Of a DNA stretch of 64,000 nt, positions 9,085 through 17,771 are shown in pieces (positions within the stretch are counted from its first letter, which is position 1; the number at the start of each line of letters is the position of its first letter). The stretch comes from Burkholderiaceae bacterium (GTDB taxonomy: Bacteria; Pseudomonadota; Gammaproteobacteria; Burkholderiales; Burkholderiaceae_B). The translations under genes and the position numbers were made by a program. The stretch lies in assembly GCA_004322135.1 (NCBI GenBank), contig SCSG01000031.1, positions 1 through 64,000 of the forward strand, read 5' to 3'. Under the pieces are notes generated by a model. That model was not told where the DNA came from and searched no databases. It saw nothing but the letters and a program-made list of their open reading frames with translations.

Positions 9085-9097
9085 TTAGATATCTAAT
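9085..9097. promoter_or_regulatory. Second MarR-type operator palindrome
   Basis: The perfect palindrome TTAGATATCTAA (9085-9096, followed by T) repeats the core of the operator at 4582-4595. It sits about 100 bp upstream of the decarboxylase-like/MarR transcription unit. The identical 13-bp core at the two outer promoters of a convergent four-gene module suggests one regulator for both and autoregulation. I see no convincing -35/-10 pair here on the minus strand. Confidence 0.7.
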
Positions 9098-9239
9098 CCG
9101 TGCCGAAATGATAGCATGACGCTGCTCAAAGTTTGTGCACTTCGCTACTTTATTCTATACTACAGAACGCCGTAACAAGGTCGAACTACTCTACCTAATT
9201 CTTTGAATGTAATCATATTTTTGCCATCACTCCTTCTCC

Positions 9240-9977
9240 ATGCCACGTAAAGCTAAACTCCAATCCATCGCCGACGAACAATCCAGTCAGGGGGTGGCAG
9301 CCGTGAACCGCGCACTTTCCTTGCTGGCCGCGTTCCAGCAAGGGAGCTTGGTGCTCACTCTCAGCGAGCTTGCCGAACGCACACGCCTTTACAAAAGCAC
9401 CACATTGCGCCTGCTGACCTCCCTGATAAACGCAAACCTGATACAGCGCTTTGAAGACGGACGCTACGGACTCAGCTATGAGGTGGCAAGGCTGTATGCT
9501 ATTTATGCGGCGTCGTTTTCAATGGAACATGTCGTGAAGCCCGTACTGCGGGACCTAGTTGCAATTACCGGCGAAAGCGCCGCTTACCATGTCCGGCAAG
9601 GCACAACCCGTTTCTGCCTTTACCGCGTGGACTCACCGCACCCGGTTCGCGACCATATCAAAGAAGGGGACCTGCTGCCACTCAAGCGTGGGGCGGGCGG
9701 GCGGGTGCTCCAAGCCTTCGAAACCGACGAAAACAGCGCCAACCAGAGTGACGACGATGACGAAGACAAGGACCTGTACGCGCGCATCCGGGAACAAGGT
9801 TATTACAGTAGCATCGGAGACCGTGAGCAAAGTGTCGGCGGCATTTCCGCCCCCGTATTCAGGGCAAACGGCAAGCTGGTTGGCGCCGTCACGCTGACCA
9901 TGCCCGCTGAGCGATACGATGAAAGATTTATCGAACCCGTCATAGCGGCGGCACGCAAGCTCAGCGCGCTGATCTGA
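9240..9977 (+). CDS. IclR family transcriptional regulator
   Basis: This 245-residue regulator has an N-terminal winged helix (about 17-80, with LSELAERTRLYKSTTLRLL) and a C-terminal IclR effector domain. A run of acidic residues (D171-D174, E175, D176 and neighbours) interrupts the effector domain and is not typical of the family. IclR proteins control aromatic and carboxylic acid catabolism. It is divergent from the decarboxylase-like gene and its stop touches the stop of the broken oxygenase gene. Confidence 0.88.
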   Translation: MPRKAKLQSIADEQSSQGVAAVNRALSLLAAFQQGSLVLTLSELAERTRLYKSTTLRLLTSLINANLIQRFEDGRYGLSYEVARLYAIYAASFSMEHVVKPVLRDLVAITGESAAYHVRQGTTRFCLYRVDSPHPVRDHIKEGDLLPLKRGAGGRVLQAFETDENSANQSDDDDEDKDLYARIREQGYYSSIGDREQSVGGISAPVFRANGKLVGAVTLTMPAERYDERFIEPVIAAARKLSALI

Positions 9978-10857
9978 CTACTCAACCACCTTCTGCTCGT
10001 TCAGCAACAATTCATCGATAAGCTTGCGCGCCTGAATCGGGCCAGCATCGGTGCGCAACGCAACCGGGAACGGCGAAGGGCTATCCGGACCCAGATTGCG
10101 CTGCTGCGCTTCCAGCACGACCTTGTCCTGATCGAACGTACGGTATGTCTGTTCGCGAATGTACTCTGTCAACCCATCGTCGTCGAGCTGGTAGCAGCGC
10201 GCAGTGGCCCAGAAGTAATGCGACGTGACATCCGTTTCTGGCGTCACCAGATTCATAACCCGGCGCTCCAGCGCTTCACTGCGCGCATGGCCATGTGGAT
10301 ACGAGCCATTTTCAATGACATTGAATGACGGCGGCTGAAAGATCGTTGTATGCCACCGGTCGATATTGGTGGTGAACCCCGTGACCTTCACATAAAACGG
10401 CGGGGGTTCGCAATCGAGGATTTCGCGCGTTACCCGCACCGTGCCGTCTTTCACGACGGCGCTGGCCGGCGCCTGCGCCACTACTTCGTTTCCTATGGTT
10501 TCGGTATGCACAAAAGATTCGTGTGACAAATCCAGCAGATTGTCGTTCAACAATAGGGAAGGCTCTGGCGCGTGCCGCAGCAGGGATGTGCTCTTGGCAG
10601 GGAATATGCACGCAGGAGCCGTCCGGGGCAATCTGCACACCGTGATAGGTGCAACGAACAGCGTCACCGACAAGCCGCCCAAGCGACAGCGGCACGGCAC
10701 GGTGTGGACAGCGGTCTTCCAGAGCAGCAACTTTCCCATCACTGGCCCGAAACAGAACGAGCGGCTGATTCAGTATCGTACGGGGAAAAATTTCGTGGCG
10801 GACGTCGCTGGCCCATGCCGCAACGTACCAGAAATTCTTCGGGGCGGCCATATTCAT
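9978..10857 (-). pseudogene. VanA-like Rieske oxygenase, broken by a 143-bp deletion
   Basis: The N-terminal part (RCPHRAVPLSLGR and the C-x2-H Rieske half) and the C-terminal part (NDNLLDLSHES and onward) lie in different frames. The intact paralogue at 11800-12822 is 1023 bp from the equivalent ATG; this copy is 880 bp, exactly 143 bp less. The paralogue carries GTTCAACAAT twice, at 12367-12376 and 12510-12519, 143 bp apart; here one copy remains at 10545-10554. Slippage or recombination between the repeats removed the segment before the iron ligands and shifted the frame. No functional oxygenase is expected. Confidence 0.9.
10545..10554. repeat. Deletion scar (single GTTCAACAAT copy)
   Basis: Sequence on one side of this 10-mer matches the flank of the first repeat in the intact gene (12367-12376) and on the other side the flank of the second (12510-12519). 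This fixes the deletion junction. Confidence 0.9.
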
Positions 10858-10935
10858 ACGCAATCTTCCTATTAAATCTAACTTTAATACTATAAAATTA
10901 GTTTAGCAGTTTTGATATTTATCAGAAAGAAGCTA

Positions 10936-11787
10936 ATGGCACAAACCGAAAAAGGTCTCGACCCACTGGCAGCACGAAAATCAAAAGTCGGCGCCCCGCC
11001 CACCAATACAAACGGGCCAAACCCGCGCAAGGGCATACAGTCTGTCGATGTCGGCTACCAGTTGCTGCACGCGCTTCAGGTCAGCGACCGGCCGCTCAGC
11101 CTGACTGAACTATCGGTGGCCACCGATATGACGCCCAGTAAATGCCACGGCTACCTAGCCAGCTATATGCGCGTCGGCTTGATCACTCAGCAGGAAACGG
11201 GCGGGTTGTACGATCTCGGCCCTTCAGCACTACAGCTGGGGCTTACCGCGCTGAAACGCATCAATGCCTTGCAGGAAGCGCGCCAGGCCATGGTCCAGCT
11301 GCGTGAAAGCCTGCGGGAAACTACGGTGCTGTCGGTCTGGGGCACCCACGGCCCCACTATCGTCTACAAACAGGAAGGGCCACACTGGTCGCCGCTTAGC
11401 GTGCGCGTGGGCACGGTGTTGCCCGTCCTTTCCGCAACCGGCATGGTTCTGCTCTCAAGCACACCTCGTGAAGCTATTGAAGAACTGCTCAAAAGAGAAC
11501 TTAAAGCCGCGCCAGCCCGGAACCCCTGGAAGTCAGACTCGATCGATGAAATCCATGCATTGCTCGAACGCATCCGCATCAAACGCGTAACGACAGGACG
11601 CGGCAATGTTTTCCCGGGGTACTCGGGCCTTTGCTCTCCTATCTACAACCACGAAGGCAGCGTCTGCGCGGCGCTGACCGTCATGGGCGAAGTACCACAG
11701 TTTGACCGCAGCGAAAACGGAGCCAACGCCAGCGCGCTTCTACGCGCAACAAAAAAAGTATCACAACGCGTAGGCTGGAGCGGTTAA
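10936..11787 (+). CDS. IclR family regulator, duplicate copy 1
   Basis: This 283-residue IclR protein has a long disordered N-terminus, a winged helix starting near SVDVGYQLLHAL, and the effector domain. The open frame could start at 10912, but the ATG at 10936 aligns with the start of its paralogue, follows an AGAAAGAAG site and gives exactly the same length (852 bp). It is divergent from the broken VanA-like gene with a 78-bp spacer. The gene is intact, so it may still act on the surviving copy's promoter. Confidence 0.88.
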   Translation: MAQTEKGLDPLAARKSKVGAPPTNTNGPNPRKGIQSVDVGYQLLHALQVSDRPLSLTELSVATDMTPSKCHGYLASYMRVGLITQQETGGLYDLGPSALQLGLTALKRINALQEARQAMVQLRESLRETTVLSVWGTHGPTIVYKQEGPHWSPLSVRVGTVLPVLSATGMVLLSSTPREAIEELLKRELKAAPARNPWKSDSIDEIHALLERIRIKRVTTGRGNVFPGYSGLCSPIYNHEGSVCAALTVMGEVPQFDRSENGANASALLRATKKVSQRVGWSG

Positions 11788-11799
11788 CTCAACACGGTT

Positions 11800-12822
11800 T
11801 TACGCAGCCGTTTTGCGCTCGTTTCGCAACAACTCGTCGATAAGCTTGCGCGCCTGAATCGGACCGGCGTCCGTGCGCAACGCAACCGGAAAAGGCGAGG
11901 GGCTGTCCGGGCCCAGGTTGCGCTGCTGTGCTTCAAGCACAACCTTGTCCTGATTGAACGTACGGTAAATTTGCTCGCGAATATAGGTTGTCAGCGCCTC
12001 GTCGTCACGTTGATACGCGCGCGCAATCCCCCAGAAATAATGCGACGTGACGTCTGTCTCCGGCGTAACCAGATTCATGACCCGGCGCTCCAGCGCTTCA
12101 CTGCGCGTGTGGCCATGCGGAAACGAGCCATTTTCAATGACGTTGAACGACGGCGGCAGAAAAACCGTAGTGTGCCACCGATCTATATTAGTGGTGAACC
12201 CGGTCGCCTTCACATAAAACGGCGGCGGCTCGCAGTCAAGGATTTCGCGGCTCACCCGCACCGTACCGTCTTTCACAACCGAGCTGACCGGAGCCTGGGC
12301 CACAGCATCGTTTCCTATGGTGTCGTCATGCACATACGATTCATGCGACAGATCCAGCAAGTTGTCGTTCAACAATTGATAGTTAGCCTTGATGTAATGG
12401 TAGCCCGTACATGTCGCCCACTCTGGGTCATCCATCCAGTGGAAGTCAGGCACCTTGGCCGGGTCAGCCAGCGCCGGTTCACCCATCCAGATCCAGACCA
12501 TCTTGTACTGTTCAACAATGGGGAAGACCCTGGCGTGCGCTGCTGCAGGTATGCGGTCCTGGCAGGGAATGTGCACGCAGGATCCGTCCGGGCCGATCTG
12601 CATGCCATGATAGGTACAACGAACAGCGTCACCGACAAGTCGCCCAAGCGACAACGGCACAGCGCGGTGCGGACAACGGTCTTCGAGGGCCGCAACTTTT
12701 CCATCGCTGGCTCTGAACATGACCAACGGCTGATTCAGTATTGTGCGGGCAACAATTTCGTGTCCTATATCATCGGAAAACGCAGCAACATACCAAAAGT
12801 TCTTTGGAGCAGACATATCCAT
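11800..12822 (-). CDS. VanA-like Rieske oxygenase (intact copy)
   Basis: This 340-residue protein has Rieske ligands C50-P-H52 and C69-T-Y-H72 and a mononuclear iron site D157-x2-H160-x4-H165. The short length and N-terminus (SAPKNFWYVAA) match the vanillate O-demethylase/VanA group, which hydroxylates or O-demethylates aromatic acids. The usual VanB-type reductase is not in the window. An AGGAAG site lies just before the ATG. It is divergent from an IclR gene across 77 bp. It is the intact member of a tandem duplication. Confidence 0.88.
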   Translation of the reverse strand: MDMSAPKNFWYVAAFSDDIGHEIVARTILNQPLVMFRASDGKVAALEDRCPHRAVPLSLGRLVGDAVRCTYHGMQIGPDGSCVHIPCQDRIPAAAHARVFPIVEQYKMVWIWMGEPALADPAKVPDFHWMDDPEWATCTGYHYIKANYQLLNDNLLDLSHESYVHDDTIGNDAVAQAPVSSVVKDGTVRVSREILDCEPPPFYVKATGFTTNIDRWHTTVFLPPSFNVIENGSFPHGHTRSEALERRVMNLVTPETDVTSHYFWGIARAYQRDDEALTTYIREQIYRTFNQDKVVLEAQQRNLGPDSPSPFPVALRTDAGPIQARKLIDELLRNERKTAA

Positions 12823-12899
12823 AGCAATCTTCCTATCAATTTCAATTTTAATAATGTAGAATTAATTTAACAGTTTTGATATGAATTGGAAAGAGCCGA

Positions 12900-13751
12900 A
12901 TGCCAAATGCCGCGAAAAACACGGGTCTGTCAGTAGTGGGAAGGTTAAAGCCCAACATTCAGACTATCGACGCGACCGAACCAAACTCGCGCAAAGGGAT
13001 ACGGTCCGTAGACGTCGGCTACAAGCTGCTGCACGCTCTTCAAGTGAGCGATCAACCGCTTAGCCTGACCGCATTAGCCGCAGTAACTAACATGACGCCT
13101 AGTAAATGCCACGGATACCTGGCCAGTTACATGCGCGTTGGATTAATTGCACAAAAAGAAATAGGTGGAGTGTACGACCTCGGCCCATCGGCGCTGCAAC
13201 TGGGGCTTACTGCACTAGAGCGCATAGACGCGTTGCAGGAAGCGCGCCATGCCATGATCCAGTTGCGCGAAAACCTACAAGAAACCACCGTGTTATCGGT
13301 GTGGGGTAACCATGGTCCCACCGTCGTCTACAAACAGGAGGGGCCGCGCTGGTCCCCCCTTAGCGTACGCGTAGGCACGGTGCTGCCCGTTCTTTCCGCA
13401 ACTGGCATAGTTCTGCTTTCCAGCACACCTCACGAAGCGGTTGAAGAACTGCTCAAAAGAGAATTGAAGGCCGCGCCGGCGCAGAGCCCTTGGAAAGTAG
13501 ATTCCGTCGATGAAATTCTCGCGCTGCTTGAACGCACCCGCAGCAGGCGCATCGCAAAGGGACGCGGCAATATCTTTCCGGGATACTCAGGTATTTGCTC
13601 GCCTATCTATGACCACGAAGGCAGTGTCTGCGCGGCGCTGATGGTTATGGGCGAAATCCCGCAATTCGACCGCAACGAAACTGGAGCGAACGCCAAAGTG
13701 CTGCGCCGCACCGCAGAGCAGGTGTCGCGACGCATAGGTTGGCGCGGCTAA
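12900..13751 (+). CDS. IclR family regulator, duplicate copy 2
   Basis: This 283-residue paralogue of the gene at 10936 has the same length and the same domain order: winged helix from about SVDVGYKLLHAL and an effector domain with WGNHGPTVVYKQEG. A GGAAAGAG site precedes the ATG. It is divergent from the intact VanA-like gene and is the likely regulator of that gene. It is followed by a short inverted repeat and the SDR gene. Confidence 0.9.
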   Translation: MPNAAKNTGLSVVGRLKPNIQTIDATEPNSRKGIRSVDVGYKLLHALQVSDQPLSLTALAAVTNMTPSKCHGYLASYMRVGLIAQKEIGGVYDLGPSALQLGLTALERIDALQEARHAMIQLRENLQETTVLSVWGNHGPTVVYKQEGPRWSPLSVRVGTVLPVLSATGIVLLSSTPHEAVEELLKRELKAAPAQSPWKVDSVDEILALLERTRSRRIAKGRGNIFPGYSGICSPIYDHEGSVCAALMVMGEIPQFDRNETGANAKVLRRTAEQVSRRIGWRG

Positions 13752-13752
13752 G

Positions 13753-13777
13753 CTTGGAAAGATACGGATTTTCCAAG
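13753..13777. repeat. Short inverted repeat after IclR
   Basis: CTTGGAAA and TTTCCAAG (13753-13760 and 13770-13777) can form an 8-bp stem with a 9-nt loop. No T-tract follows, so termination is only possible. Confidence 0.35.
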
Positions 13778-13806
13778 GCAAATACTTATCACAAGGAGAC
13801 ATATTA

Positions 13807-14574
13807 ATGAGTGATGTAGCAAGACTACAAGACCGGGTTGCAATCGTAACCGGCGCAGCACAGGGCATAGGGGCGGAATACGCCCACGCACTAGCCTCTC
13901 AGGGTGCGGCAGTCGTCGTCGCCGACGTGCTGGGCGCAGCCTCCGTGGTGCAGGCCATCACAAAAAATGGAGGAAAGGCACTAGCTATACACTGCGACGT
14001 AACCGACTCCGAATCGGTACAAGCGATGGTCTCGGCCACGCTAAAGCAATTCGGCAAGCTCGACATCCTTGTAAATAACGCGGCGCTGTTCGGCAACATA
14101 TCTCGAAAGCCATTCGACCAGATCGAATCTGCGGAATGGGATCGTATGATGGCGGTAAACGTACGTGGCGCCTTCGAATGCGTAAAGGCGGTTGCCCCTG
14201 CAATGCGTAGTCAACATTACGGCAAGATCATCAATATTGCGTCGGGTACTGTGTTTAAAGGCTCTCCCATGCTGCTCCACTACGTAACTTCCAAGGGCGC
14301 AATCGTCGCGATGTCGCGTAGTCTAGCGCGAGAGCTCGGCAACGATGGCATTCGCGTCAACACGCTGGCGCCGGGCTTGGTAATGAGCGAAAACGTTCTG
14401 AAGAACCCTGACTGGTCCGCAGCGACGTCACAGAAAACCGTCAACACGCGAGCAATCAAACGCGACTCAACGCCACAGGATCTACGCGGTACGTTAATTT
14501 ATCTATGCTCAACAGATAGCGACTTTGTCACGGGTCAAGTTCTTGTGGTCGATGGTGGCGCAGTTATGCACTAG
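13807..14574 (+). CDS. Short-chain dehydrogenase/reductase
   Basis: This 255-residue classical SDR has the cofactor motif TGAAQGIG (15-22), NNAA near 90-93, and the catalytic Ser146, Tyr159 and Lys163. It should oxidise or reduce an alcohol/ketone with NAD(P). An ACAAGGAGA site precedes the ATG. The aldehyde dehydrogenase follows after 49 bp, so the pair could convert an alcohol through an aldehyde to an acid. The substrate is unknown. Confidence 0.9.
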   Translation: MSDVARLQDRVAIVTGAAQGIGAEYAHALASQGAAVVVADVLGAASVVQAITKNGGKALAIHCDVTDSESVQAMVSATLKQFGKLDILVNNAALFGNISRKPFDQIESAEWDRMMAVNVRGAFECVKAVAPAMRSQHYGKIINIASGTVFKGSPMLLHYVTSKGAIVAMSRSLARELGNDGIRVNTLAPGLVMSENVLKNPDWSAATSQKTVNTRAIKRDSTPQDLRGTLIYLCSTDSDFVTGQVLVVDGGAVMH

Positions 14575-14623
14575 CCAGCCAGTCATCCATTTCCGACATC
14601 CATAACCTGAAAGAGCATCTGCC

Positions 14624-16090
14624 ATGCACGAGATCATTAAACTGAACATGCTGATCAACGGTCGCGAGGTGGACTCGCCGCATCAACTTGAAGTCCGCGA
14701 TCCGGGCAAGCTGACCGACGTGGTCGGTACCGTCGCAATGGGGTCCGCCAGCAACGTGCATGATGCCGTATGTGCAGCGCATGCAGCCTTTCAGTCCTGG
14801 CGGCTGATGCCTGTGCACGAACGCGTACAGAGCTTGATGGCTGGCGCAGCAGCCATGGAAGAAGTCTCCACACAGCTCGCGACAACCCTGGTGCGCGAAC
14901 AGGGCATGTTGCTGCGCGAGACTCAGCGCGACGTCAACAACGGCATAAAGAGCCTGCGCGAAATGGGGAGTATTGCCGAGGATTTCCTCCAGGCGGAGCA
15001 GTTCGAGGATGAGGACAGCCTTGTCAGGGTGGAAAAGGCACCGCGTGGCGTCATCGCGGCCATCGTTCCATGGAATGCGCCAATGGGCCTGACCATGGGT
15101 AAAGTGGGCCCCGCACTCGCGGCCGGCAATACACTAGTCGTCAAGCCGTCCGCCTTTGCGCCACTAGCTGTATCGCAGGCGCTAAAGCTGCTTGCCGGCT
15201 TCTTTCCTCCAGGTACTATCAACGTAGTGCATGGCGACGCTGATGTTGGCAGCGCTCTAACCCACCACCCATTGGTGCGCCAGATCTCGTTCACAGGGGG
15301 AACAAAGACAGGCAAGGCTGTCATGGCCGCCGCCGCCGAGTCGATAAAGAACATCAACCTCGAACTTGGAGGCAACGATCCCGCTATCATCCTTGACGAC
15401 GCTGATCCCGCTCTGGTCGTGCCAGAACTGATCAAAGGCATCTTCCCGCGCTCCGGTCAAGTCTGCTATGCCGTCAAACGCGTATATGTTCCAGCCAGAA
15501 TCATGCCATCATTTTTCGACGCACTGTGCGCTGCCGTGGATCAGTACCAGGTTGGCCATGGTCTGAACCCACTGTCCACTTTCGCGCCCATGAATAACCA
15601 CAAGCAGTACGACTACGTACTCGGCCTTATCGCGCAATGCCGACAGGCAGGCGCAATCGTGCGCGAGCTCGGATCAAGGCTTGAACCGGACAACTGGAAC
15701 AACGGCCTTTACGTACAGCCCACCGTCATCAAGGATGTGGCACCAACGGCTGAACTGGTCGTCGCCGAACAATTCGGCCCGGCCATACCACTGGTGGCGT
15801 ACGACACTGAAGAACAGGCGCTGCAGATGGCCAACGACACAGAATACGGACTGGCATCGTCCATATGGACAAGTGATCCGAACCGCGGCCTGGCGCTGTC
15901 AAGCCGGCTGGAGGCGGGCGTCACGTTCGTCAACAGTCACGCTCGAACACCGCTGGGGGAGCGGCATATGCCATTCGGTGGCGCCAAGCAAAGCGGCATA
16001 GGCCGAGTCCGCACCCCAATCGGCCTAGCCGAATACGTCGAATATCACGCAATCAGCCTGAACAAGAAAAACTGCCAACCCCAAACCTGA
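14624..16090 (+). CDS. Aldehyde dehydrogenase family protein
   Basis: This 488-residue NAD(P)-dependent ALDH has the cofactor Lys174 (VVKPS), general base Glu247 (ELGG) and nucleophile Cys281 (GQVCYA). It is full length for the family. It oxidises an aldehyde to the acid and is probably co-transcribed with the SDR upstream. It converges on the ABC importer genes across a 36-bp gap. The ALDH at 29962 is a relative. Confidence 0.92.
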   Translation: MHEIIKLNMLINGREVDSPHQLEVRDPGKLTDVVGTVAMGSASNVHDAVCAAHAAFQSWRLMPVHERVQSLMAGAAAMEEVSTQLATTLVREQGMLLRETQRDVNNGIKSLREMGSIAEDFLQAEQFEDEDSLVRVEKAPRGVIAAIVPWNAPMGLTMGKVGPALAAGNTLVVKPSAFAPLAVSQALKLLAGFFPPGTINVVHGDADVGSALTHHPLVRQISFTGGTKTGKAVMAAAAESIKNINLELGGNDPAIILDDADPALVVPELIKGIFPRSGQVCYAVKRVYVPARIMPSFFDALCAAVDQYQVGHGLNPLSTFAPMNNHKQYDYVLGLIAQCRQAGAIVRELGSRLEPDNWNNGLYVQPTVIKDVAPTAELVVAEQFGPAIPLVAYDTEEQALQMANDTEYGLASSIWTSDPNRGLALSSRLEAGVTFVNSHARTPLGERHMPFGGAKQSGIGRVRTPIGLAEYVEYHAISLNKKNCQPQT

Positions 16091-16126
16091 CCGACAGCGG
16101 ATGCGGCGGCCAACACACCACCCGCA

Positions 16127-16912
16127 TCAAATCACGGTTTCAGACTCTGCCGTGAACTGGCTTATGGAGCGTTCGAACACGGCCAATATTTGGGATTCAA
16201 TCTGGTGAAGCTCATCGCTTCCATACGTGCGTGGACGTGGAAGGTCGACATCAATGACTGCCGCAATGCGCGTGGGCTTGGGTGTATAGATAAGTACCCG
16301 ATCAGCCAGATAACACGCTTCAACAATATCGTGCGTCACGAATACAACAGTGCGCATATCTCGCATCCACGTCGAGACCAGTTCAGATCTCAACTTGCGC
16401 GCCGTCATTTCGTCCAGTGCTCCGAAGGGCTCATCCATCAACAGCAAATCGGGATTTCGGATATACGAGCGCGCGATGCTGACACGGCTTTGCATACCAC
16501 CTGAAATCTGGTGTATGTAGAACTTTTCATAGCCTGTCAGACTCATCAGTTCCAGGATATCGGCGATGCGCCTTTTTTCGTTGGGCACCGGCCGCCCGGT
16601 TTCCGCGCGCAACGCAAACGAAAGGTTCTGCTCGACCGTGCGCCATGGGATAAGACGCGGCTGCTGAAAGATATAGCCATAGTTGGGCTTCTTGTCGGCC
16701 ACTGAAACACCGTCGACCCTTATTTCACCATACGTGGCGTCAAGCAGGCCGGCGATGCAATTGAGGGTGACCGACTTTCCCGCCCCCGATGGACCCAGGA
16801 GGCAAACGAATTCACCCTGGCCCACATCGAAGGAAACGTCATCAATGACCGCCAGCAAACCCTCGTTGGTGTCGAATTTCTTGGTCAGGTTCGTGATCTG
16901 AATGTTGCTCAT
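16127..16912 (-). CDS. ABC importer ATP-binding protein (TauB/SsuB type)
   Basis: This 261-residue ATPase has Walker A GPSGAGKS (about 40-47), the signature ISGGMQSR, Walker B DLLLMDE and VTHD. It is last in a minus-strand operon after two binding proteins and a permease. It energises uptake of an aromatic or organic acid, judged by the catabolic surroundings. Confidence 0.92.
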   Translation of the reverse strand: MSNIQITNLTKKFDTNEGLLAVIDDVSFDVGQGEFVCLLGPSGAGKSVTLNCIAGLLDATYGEIRVDGVSVADKKPNYGYIFQQPRLIPWRTVEQNLSFALRAETGRPVPNEKRRIADILELMSLTGYEKFYIHQISGGMQSRVSIARSYIRNPDLLLMDEPFGALDEMTARKLRSELVSTWMRDMRTVVFVTHDIVEACYLADRVLIYTPKPTRIAAVIDVDLPRPRTYGSDELHQIESQILAVFERSISQFTAESETVI

Positions 16913-16919
16913 GGCGTTC

Positions 16920-17771
16920 TCAATTTTTCTTCCAGCGTGTTGCCAACGCCGCTAGCGGTGTGATGAACACGCGATCAGACACCATCATCAAAAAGACTAG
17001 CCAGAGTGTCCACCCAAACAACTCATTGGGGCGGCTGAACTCCCAGGCCGAGTATAAGTTGTAGCCTACCCCACCCCCGCTGGCGCCCCCGGCGAACAGT
17101 TCAGCGAGCACCGAAATTTTCCAGCACATGCCCAACATTGAACGGCTGGCACCAATAAGATAGGGGGTCAGGCTTGGCAAGACTATATGTCGCAAAAGCA
17201 TGAACCGATTGGCGCGAACTGATTCGGCCATCCCCAACAACTGGGGATCGACATTTTGCAACCCCGCCGCCACGTTAAATGCAACGATCGGAAAGGCCGC
17301 CACAGCAATCGTGAACACCACCGACGTTTTAGTCAGGCCAAACCAGATCAGAGACATCAATGCCCACACCACATACGGAATTGTCTGGGCAAAATTGAGC
17401 AGGGGTGCGGTAAAGCGTTCATATTTTGCCAGTGCAAAACCTACCAGCGTCCCGAAAACGAGAGAAATGATCGCGGCAATGGCCACCGAACGGGCAGTCG
17501 CCAATGTACCAGTCCACAAAGACCCGTCATCGGCAAGCGACACAATAGCTTTCAGTATCGTTCCCAACGGCGGAAAAATATAGGCAGGCTGCGTGGAAGC
17601 CACCGCCTGCCATATCACCACCAACACCACAAGCGGGATCAGCTTCTTGCCCAGCCGCCAGCAAAACCTTCCGAATCGTGGGACATTGGTGGCGGCCGGT
17701 GGACCAACCTTAAACGAAACTCGCCGAGCGACAGCCTTCATGTTTTCAAACACCTTTGCTACGAATGACAA
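16920..17771 (-). CDS. ABC importer permease (TauC/SsuC type)
   Basis: This 283-residue membrane protein has a basic N-terminal tail and about six hydrophobic segments with the BPD permease loop. The longest frame would start with TTG at 17771. An ATG at 17741 following AAAGGTG is equally plausible. It lies between the binding-protein gene and the ATPase gene. Confidence 0.88.
   Translation of the reverse strand: MSFVAKVFENMKAVARRVSFKVGPPAATNVPRFGRFCWRLGKKLIPLVVLVVIWQAVASTQPAYIFPPLGTILKAIVSLADDGSLWTGTLATARSVAIAAIISLVFGTLVGFALAKYERFTAPLLNFAQTIPYVVWALMSLIWFGLTKTSVVFTIAVAAFPIVAFNVAAGLQNVDPQLLGMAESVRANRFMLLRHIVLPSLTPYLIGASRSMLGMCWKISVLAELFAGGASGGGVGYNLYSAWEFSRPNELFGWTLWLVFLMMVSDRVFITPLAALATRWKKN

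Larger units (their letters stand above)
9978..13751. repeat. Tandem 1.95-kb duplication of [VanA-like / IclR] pair
   Basis: Unit 1 is 9978-11787 (1810 bp, plus the 143-bp deletion = 1953) and unit 2 is 11800-13751 (1952 bp). Gene order, orientation, IclR length and the divergent promoter are conserved, including a shared CAGTTTTGATAT segment just upstream of each IclR gene. The copies have diverged at many positions, so the duplication is not recent. Confidence 0.88.

Noticed and set aside
10312-10863. Reading the N-terminal half of the broken VanA-like gene as a separate 183-residue protein
   Set aside because: After the Rieske half the frame turns into unrelated sequence exactly at the deletion junction; it is part of the pseudogene.
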